From Cephalopachus bancanus (taxonomy: Eukaryota > Chordata > Mammalia > Primates > Tarsiidae): a stretch of 64,000 nt of DNA. Positions 12,055 to 22,516 of this stretch are shown piece after piece (the first letter of the stretch is position 1; every line of letters starts with the position of its first letter). Position numbers and translations under genes: made by a program. The notes below the pieces were generated by a model. It had not been told where the DNA came from, ran no database searches, and was given only the letters and a program-made list of their open reading frames with translations. The stretch spans positions 2,108,001 through 2,172,000 of the forward strand of contig JAPVLO010000007.1 in assembly GCA_027257055.1 (NCBI GenBank), read 5' to 3'.

Positions 12055-15000
12055 TTATATGAGTGAGAACATGTGATACTCGGATCTTTGTTTCTGTGAG
12101 AGGTCACTCAGTATTATAGACTCTAGTTCCATCCAGGTTGCTGCGAAATTCATGATTTTGTTCTTTTTTATGGCTGCGTAGTATTCCATCATGTATATGT
12201 ACCACATTTTTTTAATCCAGTCCTCTTTTGATGGGCAGCATGGCTGTTTCCAGGTTCTTGCTATTGTGAACAACACTGCGATAAACATGCGTGTGTAGGT
12301 ATCATTTTTATAGAGTGATTTGTGTTCTTCAGGATATATTCACTGTAGGGGGATTGCAGGGTAATATGGGAGGTTGGTATTTAGAGTTTTTAGGAATCAC
12401 CACACTGCTTTCCATAGAAGTTGCACTAGTTTACACTCCCACCAACAGTGTAGAAGTGTTCCCTTTTCCCCACACCCTCTCCAGCAGCTGTTATTTTTTG
12501 AGTTGTTGATAATTGCCATTCTGACTGGGGTTAGGTGGTATCTCAGTGTGGTTTTGATTTGCATCTCCCTGATGATTAGTGAGGTTGAACATTGCTTCAT
12601 GTGTTTGTTGGCTGCTCGGATGTCTTCCTTTGTGAAGTGTCTGTTCATATCTTTTGCCCATTTTATAATGGGGTTGTTTGGTTTTTTTTCTTTTCAACAC
12701 GTTTGAGTTCCTTGTATATCCAGGATGTTAAGCCTTTGTCAGAACTGGAGTTGGCAAATATTTTTTCCCAGTCTGTAGGCTGTCTCCCTGCTCTCTTGAT
12801 GGTTTCTTTGGCTTTGCAGAAGCTTGTCAGTTTAATAAGGTCCCATTTGTTTATCTTCTCTCTTATGAGCTGTGGGTTTTGAGTTTTGTTCAGGAATTGG
12901 ATGCCAGTTCCGATTTCCATGAGGGTATTTCCTTCATTTTCTAAGGTTCTTATGGTTTGAGGTTTTACATTTAGGTCTCTGATCCATTAGAAATTAACCT
13001 TTGTGCATGGGGATAGATAGGGGTCCTGTTTCAATCTCCTGCATGTGGTCAACCAGTTTTCCCAGCACCATTTACTGAATAGGTTCTCCTCTCCCCAGTG
13101 GTAGATGGTGGAGGCTTTGTCGAAGATGAGTTGGTTGAGAAATTGAGGTTTTGCTTCTGGAATCTCAATTCTATTCCATTGATCTATGTGCCTGTTCCTA
13201 TACCAATACCAAGCTGTTTTGATGATTGTAGCTTTATAGTAAAGTTTGAAGTCTGGTAATGTGATACCACCTGCTTTGTTTTTTTTGCTGAGAATTGTTC
13301 TGGCTATTCTTGGACGTTTGTGTTTCCATATGAATTCCTGTGTTCTTTTTCTAGCTCCGAGAAGAATGTTGCTGGTAATTTGATGGGTATTGTATTGAAT
13401 TTGTAGATTGCCTTAGGTAAGATGGACATCTTCACAATGTTGATTCTTCCGATCCATGAGCATGGGATATTTTTCCACTTGTTTGTGTCAACTTTGATTT
13501 CTTTGAGCAGTGTTTTGTAGTTTTCCTTGTAAAGGTCTTTCACGTCTCTGGTTAGGAAGATGCCAAGGTTTTTCTTTTTTTTTGTGGCTATTGTGAATGG
13601 AATTGTGTTTTTTATTTGGGTTTCTGTTTGTTTATTATTGGTGTAGAGAAATGCAATTGCCTTTTGTACATTTATTTTGTATTCTGAGACTTTGCCAAAG
13701 GCCTTTATCAGTGTAAGGAGGTTTTTGACAGAGTCTCTTGGGTTTTCAAGGTACACAATCATATCATCTGCAAAGAGAGATAACTTGACTTTCTCTTTTC
13801 CTATTTGGATACCCCTGATTGCCTTCTCCTCTCTGATTGCTTGAGCCAGGACTTCCAATACTATGTTGAACAGGAAGGGTGAGAGTGGGCATCCTTGTCT
13901 TGTTCCAGTTTTCAGGGGAAATGGTTCTAATTTTTGTCCATTTAGGAGTATGCTCGCTGTGGGTTTCTCATAGATAGCTTTTACTATTTTGAGGTATGTT
14001 CCCCGTATGCCTAGATGTTCAAGGGTTTTTATCAAGAAGGGGTGCTGGATTTTATCAAAAGCTTTTTCTGCATCTAATGACATAATCATGTGGTTTTTGT
14101 TTTGACATCTGTTGATGTATTTGATTACATTTATGGTTTTACGAATGTTGAACCAGCCTTGCATCCCAGGAATGAAGCGTACTTGGTCATGATGGATGAT
14201 TTTTGAGATGTATCGCTGAATCCAGTTTGCTAGGTTCTTGTTGAGAATTTTAGTATCTATGTTCATCAAAGATATTGGCCTGTAGTTCTCTTTCTTTGTT
14301 GGATCTTTACCTGGCTTGGGTATCAATGTGATGTTGGCTTCGTAAATTGATTTGGGGAGCGTTCCATCTTTTTCAATCACCTGGAATACCTTCAGTAGGA
14401 TTGGTATCAGCTCCTCCTTAAATGTCTTGTGGAATTCTGCTGGAAAGCCATCTGGTCCAGGGTTTTTTTTTATCGGAAGTTTTCTTATTATGTAGTCGAT
14501 TTCCTTGATTGTTATTGGTCTATTTAGGGTCTCACTTTCTTCTTGTTCCAACTTAGGTAAGTTGTGTGATGTCAGAAAGTCCTCCATTTCCTTAAGGTTT
14601 TCAAGTTTTTTTCCATACAAGTGTACGTAGTAGTCTCTAATGATCTTTTGTATTTCTTCAGGGTCAGATGTGACTTCATCTTTTGTGTTTCTGATTGTGC
14701 TTATTTGGTTTTTTTCTCGTTTTTTCTTGGTCAGTCTAGCTAGGGGACCATTGAACTTGTTTATTCTTTCGAAGAACCAGCTTTTTGTTTCATTGATTTT
14801 TTTGTATTATCTTTTTGTCTTCTATGTCCTGGATTTGGTCTTTCATTTTGGTGATCTGGATTCTTCTGCTGAAATTAGGGTTTTTGTGGTCTTGCTTTTC
14901 CAGCTTCTTTAGGTGGCTTGTTAGGTTGTGAATTTCTGTTCCTTCCATTTTCCTCATGTGTGTTTGTAGGGATATAAATTCCCCTCTTATGACAGCTTTT

Positions 15001-15959
15001 AAGGCGTCCCAGAGATTTTGGTAAGATGTTTCTTCATTTTCATTTGTTTCCAGGTATCTTTTGATCTCTGTTTTGATTTCATGATTGACCCAGGAGTTGT
15101 TTAGCATCATGCTGTTTAGTGTCCATGTCTTTGTGGCTTTTGGGGGGACCTTGTTGGTGTCAATGTTTGTTTTTATTCCACTGTGGTCCGAGAAGGTGTA
15201 TGGTAGAATTTCAGTCCTTTTAAATTTGCTTATGCTTGATTTGTGTCCAATTATGTGGTTGATCTTAGAATATGTTCCATGCAGTGATGAGTAGAATGTG
15301 TATTCTGTGGTCTTTGGATGGAGTGGTCTGTAGGTATCAATTAAGTCCATTTGGTCCAGAGTGTCACTGAGGTTCCGGATCTCCTTGCTGATTTTTTTCC
15401 TGATGATCTGTCTAGGGTTGTGAGTGGTGTATTAAAGTCCCCAGTTATGATGGTGTTCGAGTCAATGTCTTTCTTAGTTTTCCTAGAAGTTGCTTTATGA
15501 ATGTTGGCGCACCTATGCTGGGTGCATATATGTTTAGGATAGATATTTCTTGTTGATGGAGTGAACCTTTTATCATTATGTGGTGGCCCTCTGTATCTTT
15601 TTAAATTTTTGATAGCTTAAATGGTATTTTGTCTGAAATTAGGATTGCGACTCCTCCTTTCTTTTGTATGTCATTCTCCTGAAAATTTGTTTCCCATCCT
15701 CTTACTTTGAGTCTGTGTATGTCCTTTCTAGTGAGATGAGTCTCTTGAAGGCAGAATATTGTTGCCTGGTGATATTTTATCCATTTTGTCATTCTATGTC
15801 TTTTCAGTGGTGCGTTTGGTCCATTCACATTCAGACTAATTATTGAAATGTGAGAGTTCGTCCCTATCATGGAGTTCTCATTGAGTTGTTGTTCTTCCAC
15901 TTGGTTTTTTCTTTTTTTTTTTTTTTTTTGTCTTTCTTTTGGTTTTGGGGTTGGTTCAT
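12055..15959 (-). pseudogene. L1-a ORF2 (endonuclease and reverse transcriptase), broken
   Basis: ORF2 nicks target DNA and copies L1 RNA back into the genome. The first ATG of the gene is near 15,959, seven bases after the ORF1 stop, but a poly-T run at 15,908-15,929 shifts the frame. The endonuclease begins in 15601-15900 ('SLNVNGPNAP', 'FCLQETHL'), and its C-terminal half, with 'SDHSGIK', is in 14790-15350. A stop after 'FKLSKI' at about 15,601 splits it. The RT domain is a 438-codon open stretch (13304-14620) with '[20 protein letters not shown]' and an intact FADD catalytic motif. The Cys-rich C-terminal part lies in 12055-12920, spread over shifted frames. Confidence 0.9.
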
Positions 15960-15966
15960 GTATATT

Positions 15967-16929
15967 TTATTCTTTTCCCTGTACTCTTGTGAAGAACGTT
16001 GCTCTTTTTTCCTTTTTTTCTGTGTTTAGTACTTTCTTAAGTGTTTCATGTAGAGATGGTTTGGTGGCAGCATAAGTTCTCAGGGATTGGATATCTGGGA
16101 AAGATTTTAATTCTCCCTCACTGATGAAGCTTAGCTTGGCCGGGTAGGTTATTCTTGGTTGAAATTGTTTATCTTTTAGGACTTTGAAGATAGGGCTCCA
16201 AGCTCTCCTAGCCTGCAGGGTTTCTGCAGATAAATCTGCTGCTATTCTGATTGGTCTTCCATGGTTGGTGATCTGGCCTTTTTCTCTTGCTGCCTTTAGG
16301 ATTTTTTCTTTTGTGCCTACTTTATTTAGGTGAATTATTATGTGTCTACGAGTTGGTCTTCTCATTTGTTGTCTTGCAGGGGTTCTCTGAATCTCTTGTG
16401 TTTGAATTTTTGCATCGCTGATTAGATAAGGGAAGTTTTCTTGAATTATCTCATGGAAAGTTTGTTCCAATGTGGTCTCTGTTTCTCTTTCTGCCTCAGG
16501 GAGTCTGATTACTCTTAGGTTAGTCCTCTTGAGGTAGTCACTCATCTCTTGAAGGTTTTGTTCTGTCTTTTTGAGCTTATTTTCTGTGTTTTTAAGAGTT
16601 TGGGTTATTTCTATATTTTGGTCCTCAAACTCTGAGATTCTTTCCTCTGCTTGGGTAATTCTGCTTTCCATGCTTATCAGTTTGTTATTTATTTCATTCA
16701 CAGTATTCTTTATTACTGTTATCTCAGATATCAGCTCCTTCCTAGTTTCTTCTTGTGTCTCCTCAATTCCTTTTAATCTCTCCATTATTGTTTTGATATC
16801 TACATTTGCAGTTTGAGACTCTTCATTCTGGGGACTTTTCATTGTTTGCATTCCCAAGTCAGTTTTCTCAGTGTCTGCTCTCCCAGGCGTCTGGGAGCGA
16901 CCCATACTCTTCTTTTGGTTTTTCTTCAT
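15967..16929 (-). CDS. L1-a ORF1 protein, intact (320 aa)
   Basis: The RNA-binding chaperone of LINE-1, which coats its own RNA in the retrotransposition particle. The frame is complete from MKKNQKKSMG to a stop after RVQGKE. Residues about 45-133 form a heptad-rich coiled coil (trimerisation), about 136-232 the RRM-like domain ('LRVIRLPE', 'RRHIIIHL'), and about 233-300 the C-terminal domain ('GRPIRIAADLSAETLQARRA'). Human ORF1p is 338 aa, so this is somewhat shorter in the N-terminal part. ORF2 follows after 7 bases. I count about 24 differences in 320 residues from the other intact copy (51618-52580). Intact in frame, but the element's ORF2 and promoter are damaged. Confidence 0.9.
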   Translation of the reverse strand: MKKNQKKSMGRSQTPGRADTEKTDLGMQTMKSPQNEESQTANVDIKTIMERLKGIEETQEETRKELISEITVIKNTVNEINNKLISMESRITQAEERISEFEDQNIEITQTLKNTENKLKKTEQNLQEMSDYLKRTNLRVIRLPEAERETETTLEQTFHEIIQENFPYLISDAKIQTQEIQRTPARQQMRRPTRRHIIIHLNKVGTKEKILKAAREKGQITNHGRPIRIAADLSAETLQARRAWSPIFKVLKDKQFQPRITYPAKLSFISEGELKSFPDIQSLRTYAATKPSLHETLKKVLNTEKKEKRATFFTRVQGKE

Positions 16930-18194
16930 TTCTGTAGATTTTTCTCCTTCTCCCCCTTTCCCTCCCCTTCTTCAATTCTGTTTTTGAGGGAAGGTGGGGT
17001 TGCTTTTATTTCTCTTCTGCAATGTCCTGTTCTTCCTTATGAGGGTCTTCTGGCTTTGTTCACTTTTCCCTCTGCTTTACAGTCTGTCTATTCAGCAGTA
17101 TGTAGTCTTTGTCCCTGGATTTAAAAAGGGGGCATATAAAAGAGGAAAATAATGGAGGAAGGGGGGTCAATATGGAGTTAGAAAGAGAGAAGTGTGAGAG
17201 GGAAAACAGATATACATACCAACTATCAGGTGAGAAAGAGAGACAGGGCCGGGAAGAGGTGAAGAAAGACATGTAAGAAAGATTCCCTAAAGAGTACTGA
17301 TAGCTACACAGAGACAGGGCAATAAAATCGAGAAACATTGTAAGTTAGAAGGTAAACAACAAACGTGATCTAAACCAACAGTTACAATGATAAAATCATA
17401 AGTCAAAATAAGTGAAAGAGAGAAGTGCAAGAGGGAAAACAGATATACATACCAACTATCAGGTGAGAAAGAGACACAGGGCCAGGAAGACATGAAGAAA
17501 GACATGTAAGAAAGATTCCCTAAAGAGTACTGATAGCTACATAGAGACAGGCCAATAAAATCAAGAAACAGTGTAAGTCTGAAGGTAAACAACAGACGTG
17601 ATCTAAACCAACCGTTACAATGATAAAATCATAAGTCAAAATAAGTGAAAGAGAGAAGTGCGAGAGGGAAAACAGATACACATACCAACTATCAGGTGAG
17701 AAAGAGACACAGGGCCGGGAAGAAGTGAAGAAAGACAGGCAAGAAAGATTCCCTAAAGAGTACTGATAGCTACACAGAGACAGGCCAATAAAATCAAGAA
17801 ACAGTGTAAGTCAGAATGTAAACACCAAACGTGATCTAAACCAACAGTTTCAATGATAAAATCATAAGTCAAAATAAGCGATCAGACTAGAGTCACTTCT
17901 CTGATCTCTGATTCCGGCTTCTCCCTTTTGTTTTTCATTGCAGTGTAGGGGTGGGGCTTTGTCTCCTGTTTCGCGCTGTTGCCTTAGGAACTGAGGTAAA
18001 GTTTGTTGATAGGTGGGCAGGGCAATGGAAGTCTCTGCCTGGAGAATAGCAAGGTAGTTTAAGCAGATCTGTTTTTCTCCACTTGTCTGGGTCCCCTGGC
18101 TTGGGGTCTTGCACTGAGTGCCTCAGTCAGGGTGGGCCTGGAGTTCCAGAGCTCCAAAGTTCCAAAGGGCAGGTGGTGAGCAGTGAGAGTGGCC
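16930..18194 (-). promoter_or_regulatory. 5' UTR of L1-a with internal tandem repeats, truncated upstream
   Basis: This region precedes ORF1 on the - strand. It contains a pyrimidine-rich stretch (16,930-17,170, + strand view), three tandem 232-234-bp units (17181-17880), and part of one ~400-bp promoter monomer (17,982-18,194). Compared with the full-length copy at 52,581-54,132, it lacks everything upstream of the middle of that monomer. Short hydrophobic reading frames on the - strand here repeat with the tandem unit and are not conserved as genes. Confidence 0.75.
17181..17880 (-). repeat. Three tandem 232-234-bp units in the L1-a 5' UTR
   Basis: Copies begin at 17181, 17413 and 17647, each with 'gaaagagagaagtg', and end in 'aagtcaaaataag'. 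The full-length L1 at 47207-54132 has a single copy of the same unit at 52832-53064, so copy number varies between elements. Confidence 0.95.
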
Positions 18195-19087
18195 TAAACT
18201 ATTTTTTAAAAAAGAAATATGAATATCTGCTATGTCAAACACTTACCCAGAGTGAAACTACACATAATGTGGAGGACTTCAGCTGATTAGCATCAATGTA
18301 GGGGTGTACAAAACTTTGCCACATTCTGATAAATGCACTGTTTATCACTGAAGAGTATGTCTCTGGGAAAGAAAGAGGAAAAACACATGTTGCTAAAGTG
18401 CTTATTTTTAAAATCCCATGATCTAATTTTCCCATACAATCCTTCAGAATACAAAGTGTGCCTCAATAAGGGACTGTGTTCTCTCCTCATAGCATCCCAA
18501 GGGAGAAGGATTTTTTTGTACTTTCACAAGACTGACACAAGAAAATTGTTTAGGATTTCACATATTTCAATTCCTTAAACAAATCAATATGTAGGATTAT
18601 TTGGGCTTGCCTAAATTAAGTCCAGAGCAAAATTATCTTGGGCTTTAATCTGCAGTTAATGTGAAGGGCATGAGTTTTTAACACTTCATGAAGGTATTAG
18701 CCTATCTCCTCTCCTTCTGAGTTTTTAACATTTGATGTAGATCAGCCACCTGAGGTAATTAGGAAGCAGCATCCGATTAAGCCCAGAAAAAGGTAGTATG
18801 CAGGTTTTTCTCCATAAGCCTAATGATTCCTGTTGCCTGGCAAAGCACTCTTCTGACAAGGGAAGACCAGAGCAAGTTTCAGACTTTGCTTGGGTACCAC
18901 TATGCTTTGTTCTCAGAACTGACAGAATTGATCACTCAACATTCCATCATTTATGATGCATAGAGTCTTGCAACCTGCACATTTTCCTCTTTAACATTAC
19001 TGGGGACATCAAAGAGGTTTTCTTCCAGCTTGTTCAAATGCAATTAGGCAACCTCCTTTGTTGTTAAATTGTAGAACATCTTCCAAA

Positions 19088-19118
<31 letters not shown>

Positions 19119-19487
19119 ATGTGTGGTGTTAGACTCAATAGGTTATAAATCAAACTGAATGGGTGGATCCATCTGCCACCTGTCGGTTTTCAAATGTTGA
19201 AAAGATTGGTTAGTTTTTTTTTCCCTCTCTATTCTATAAAATTATTCTGATATCTTCTTTGCCAAATTCATATCGATAGTGAAGCTACACACCTAATGTG
19301 GAGGCCTTAAGCATGTTAGCATCAACACAGTTTGTAGATGACTTTCCCATTCTCAAATGAATGCACTGGTTAATATTGGGCAACACGTTTCTGCAACAAG
19401 AATAGAACAACTGTTTTAACTTGCTTGTTGTTAAAATTGCTTCCTATTGTGAACCCTATGAAATAATGATAACATTCTAGCCCCAAG
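18195..19487 (+). repeat. Array units B3 (rest) and C3
   Basis: The TSD of L1-a (18195-18213) restarts B3, which ends near 18446. C3 is about 18447-19487 with its marker at 19,120. Confidence 0.8.
19086..19120 (+). repeat. (AAAT)n microsatellite in unit C3
   Basis: About nine tandem AAAT copies at the place where every array unit carries a short AAAT-type run. Confidence 0.95.
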
Positions 19488-22400
19488 GATATAAAGCATG
19501 TTTCCATAAAGGACTGTGTTCTGTCCTCATACCTTGCACAGAAAGAAGGACCTTGTCTTTGAACTTGTACAAACATGGACTTAGAGACTTTTTTGGGGAT
19601 TTCATATATTTCAATCTTTAAAACATTGAAAAGTGTACTCATAAATACTATGAGCTTGCCTAATTTGATTGAGGAATGAAATAAATTAGTGCCTTAAGCT
19701 GCAGTTAAAAGACTTGAATTTTTAACTATTCATGGAGATTTCCAGTCTGTCTTTGTTCATTCTGACTCTTTGATCTTTGACACTTAGTCCGTTTCCTGAG
19801 GTATTTAGGAAAGAGCCTCCCATTAATAACAGAAGGTAGCATGCAGGTTTTTCTCCTTAAGCCTTATTATCTCTATTGCCTAGCAAAGCACTTTTTGGGC
19901 AAGAGAAATCCAGGTCATGTTTTATGATTTAGCTGGAGTCCTACCACACTATATTCCCTGAGCTGACAAGAATGATCACACCATATTCCATGATTACTAT
20001 GTCTAGCATCTGCCAACATGTACATTTGTGTTTTCACTTAAATGCCACTGGGAAGATTTAAGGTTTTCTTCCAGTTTCAGTCAAAGGCAATTTGGCAATC
20101 TCCATTCTTTATGAAAGTGTTGTACTTATTTCCAAATACATAAGTAGCTAGATAAATAGATAAGGAAAAAATGAGTGTGGAGTTAGATTTAGAAATCTGT
20201 GATTCTACTGTTTCAATAAAGAGATCCATCCTATCAGTGGCTAATGCACAAAAATCTGGTTAGTTTTTGTTCTTTTTTTTGGCTATACTTTAAAGAAACT
20301 CTGATATCTTCTTGGCCAGACTAGTATCATCCCTTTAGATTTTTTCACCTTTGACCAAGACTTAGCCTCCTGAGGTAATTTGTAAACAGCATCCAATAAA
20401 GCCAAAAAGGAGTTTGCACAGAGGTCAGTTCAGAGAACAAAGTGTACTTTGAGAAGGAACTTTTCTGTGTACTTTTAAAAAATTGACCTATCAAGTTTGT
20501 TTGTGGCTTCACATATTTCCATCTGTGAAGCAATGCAATGTGTAGTCATAAATGCTATGGATTTGCAAAAATTAATTCCATGAGTAAAGTTATCTAAATC
20601 CTTAAGTTGAACTTAGAGTAGAGGGAATCAGTTTTTAACTCTTCATGGAGCCTTGAGCCAATCTTTGTTCCTTCTGTCTTTTTAACCTTCTATCTAGATT
20701 CAATCTCCTATGATAATTAGGAAATAGCCTTCAACAAAATCCAGAAGTAGGTAATATCCAGTGTTTCTTCTAAAGCCTAATGAGCTCATTTGCCTAGTGT
20801 AGTATTTTTGTGCAAAGGGAACTCAGGACCACATTTTAGGCTATGCTTGTGTCCAACCACACTTTATTCCCTGAATTGGCACCAATTATCACATTGCATT
20901 CCTTTATGTATTATGCAAAAGGCTTCCGACATACATATTTTTACTTTCTCTTTAACATTCCTGGGAACATCTAAGCTTTTCCTTCTACTTCATTCAAAAG
21001 CAATTGAATATCTTCTTTTTTTGTAAAATTAATTTGTTTACTTCCAAATACATAAATAGTTAAATAAGTGAATAAATAAATAAAAAGACTGTGGTGCTAG
21101 ACTCATTTATTATATGGCAAATTGCTTGAATGTATGGAACCATCTTCCACCTTTTTTGGTGATAAATGAAGGAAAAACCCGGTTGATTATTTAATCTTTT
21201 TTTCTTGTTATGCTTTAAAGAAATCTGAAAATCTGCTATGTCAAACTGTGACCTAGAGTGAAGCTACCCAAATAATGTGAAGGTCTTCAGCTGATTAGCA
21301 TCAACATAGGATTGGATGCAACTTTGCCACATTCAGATGAATGCACTATTTACCACTGGATAGCATGTCTGTGGTAAAGAGAAACACTACATTTTCAATT
21401 ACATGTTGCCAAAAGTGCTTCTTTTTTGAACCCCATAATCTAATTTTAATATTCATTTCCTCAGGCTGCAAAGCATGCTTCCATAAGGGACTGTGTTCTC
21501 TACTCAAATCTTCCCTAGGGAGAAGGATTTTCTTTTGTACTTTACAAAAACTGACCTAGCAATGTTGTTTGGGCTTTCACATACTCCAATTCCTTAAACA
21601 ATGTAATGTGTAGTCTTAAATTATTTGGGCTTGCCTAAATTAACTCCAGCAGGGAAATTATCTTGGGTTTTAAACTGCAGTTAGTGGGAGGGGCATGATT
21701 TCGTAACACTTCCTTAGGCCTTGAGCCTATCTCCTCTTCCTCTGAGTTTTTAAACTTTGACCTAGATGAGCCTTCTGAGGTAATTAGGAGCAGTGACCAA
21801 TTAAGCCCAGAAATAGGTAGCACACCGTTGTTTCTCCTTAAATCTAATGATCCTTGTTGCCCAGTGAAGTACTCTTCTGACAAGGGAACTCCAGATTTCA
21901 GACTTTGCTGAAGTCCCACACTTTGTTCTCTGAACTGACAAAATTGATCATAATATTCTATCATTTATTATGCATAGAGTTTTGACATCTGCATATTTGT
22001 GTTGTCTTTTTAACATCCTTAGGAACATCTAAAGTTTCTTTAAGCTTGTTTCAAAAGCTATTTGACAAACTGCTTTGTTTTTGAAGTGTTGTATTTTTTT
22101 CCAATACATGCATACCTAAATAAATAAATGAAAAAAGAGTGTGGTGTTAAACTCAAAAGGTTATAATTCAAACTCTTTGACTGGGCAGATCTATCTACCA
22201 CCTGTTGGTTTTCAAATAAATAAAAGTTTTGTTAGTTTTTTCAAATTTTCCCCTTGCTATATTACAAAATTATCCTGATATCTACTTTTCCAAACTCTTA
22301 TCTAGAATAAAGCCATAATGTGGAGGCCTTAAGCATGTTAACATCAAAGTAGGTTTGTAGACGACTTTCCCATTCTCAAATGAATGCACTGATTAACACT

Positions 22401-22516
22401 GGGTAGCCCATTTCTGGCAAAGGAGATTTTTAAAAAATCGTGTGTTAACTTGCTTGTTATTAGAATTGCTTCCTATTGTGAGACTCATGAAAAAAATGAT
22501 AACACTGTAGCCCCAA
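19488..22516 (+). repeat. Complete higher-order repeat A4-B4-C4
   Basis: A4 is about 19488-20424, B4 about 20445-21463, and C4 about 21464-22516, giving 3.03 kb. At the A4/B4 junction about 20 bases (20425-20444) are an inverted copy of array sequence, and the usual B start is missing. A5 after it lacks its first ~70 bases through a deletion at 22,517-22,520. Confidence 0.8.

Larger units (their letters stand above)
11844..18194 (-). mobile_element. Near-full-length LINE-1 (L1-a) inserted in unit B3
   Basis: A 6.35-kb L1 on the - strand, with its 3' end on the left. A 19-bp TSD (11825-11843 and 18195-18213) flanks it exactly. In - strand order it has a 5' UTR cut short inside a promoter monomer, three 232-234-bp tandem repeats, intact ORF1 (15967-16929), a 7-base gap, broken ORF2 (about 12055-15959), a 3' UTR, and an A/T-rich tail at 11844-11870. 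The 5' truncation removes most of the upstream promoter, judged against the longer copy at 47207-54132. Confidence 0.95.

Noticed and set aside
17060..17592. Two hydrophobic, similar reading frames on the - strand
   Set aside because: Their similarity comes from the 232-234-bp tandem DNA repeat. The copies have different lengths in different frames and no conservation at the codon level is visible.
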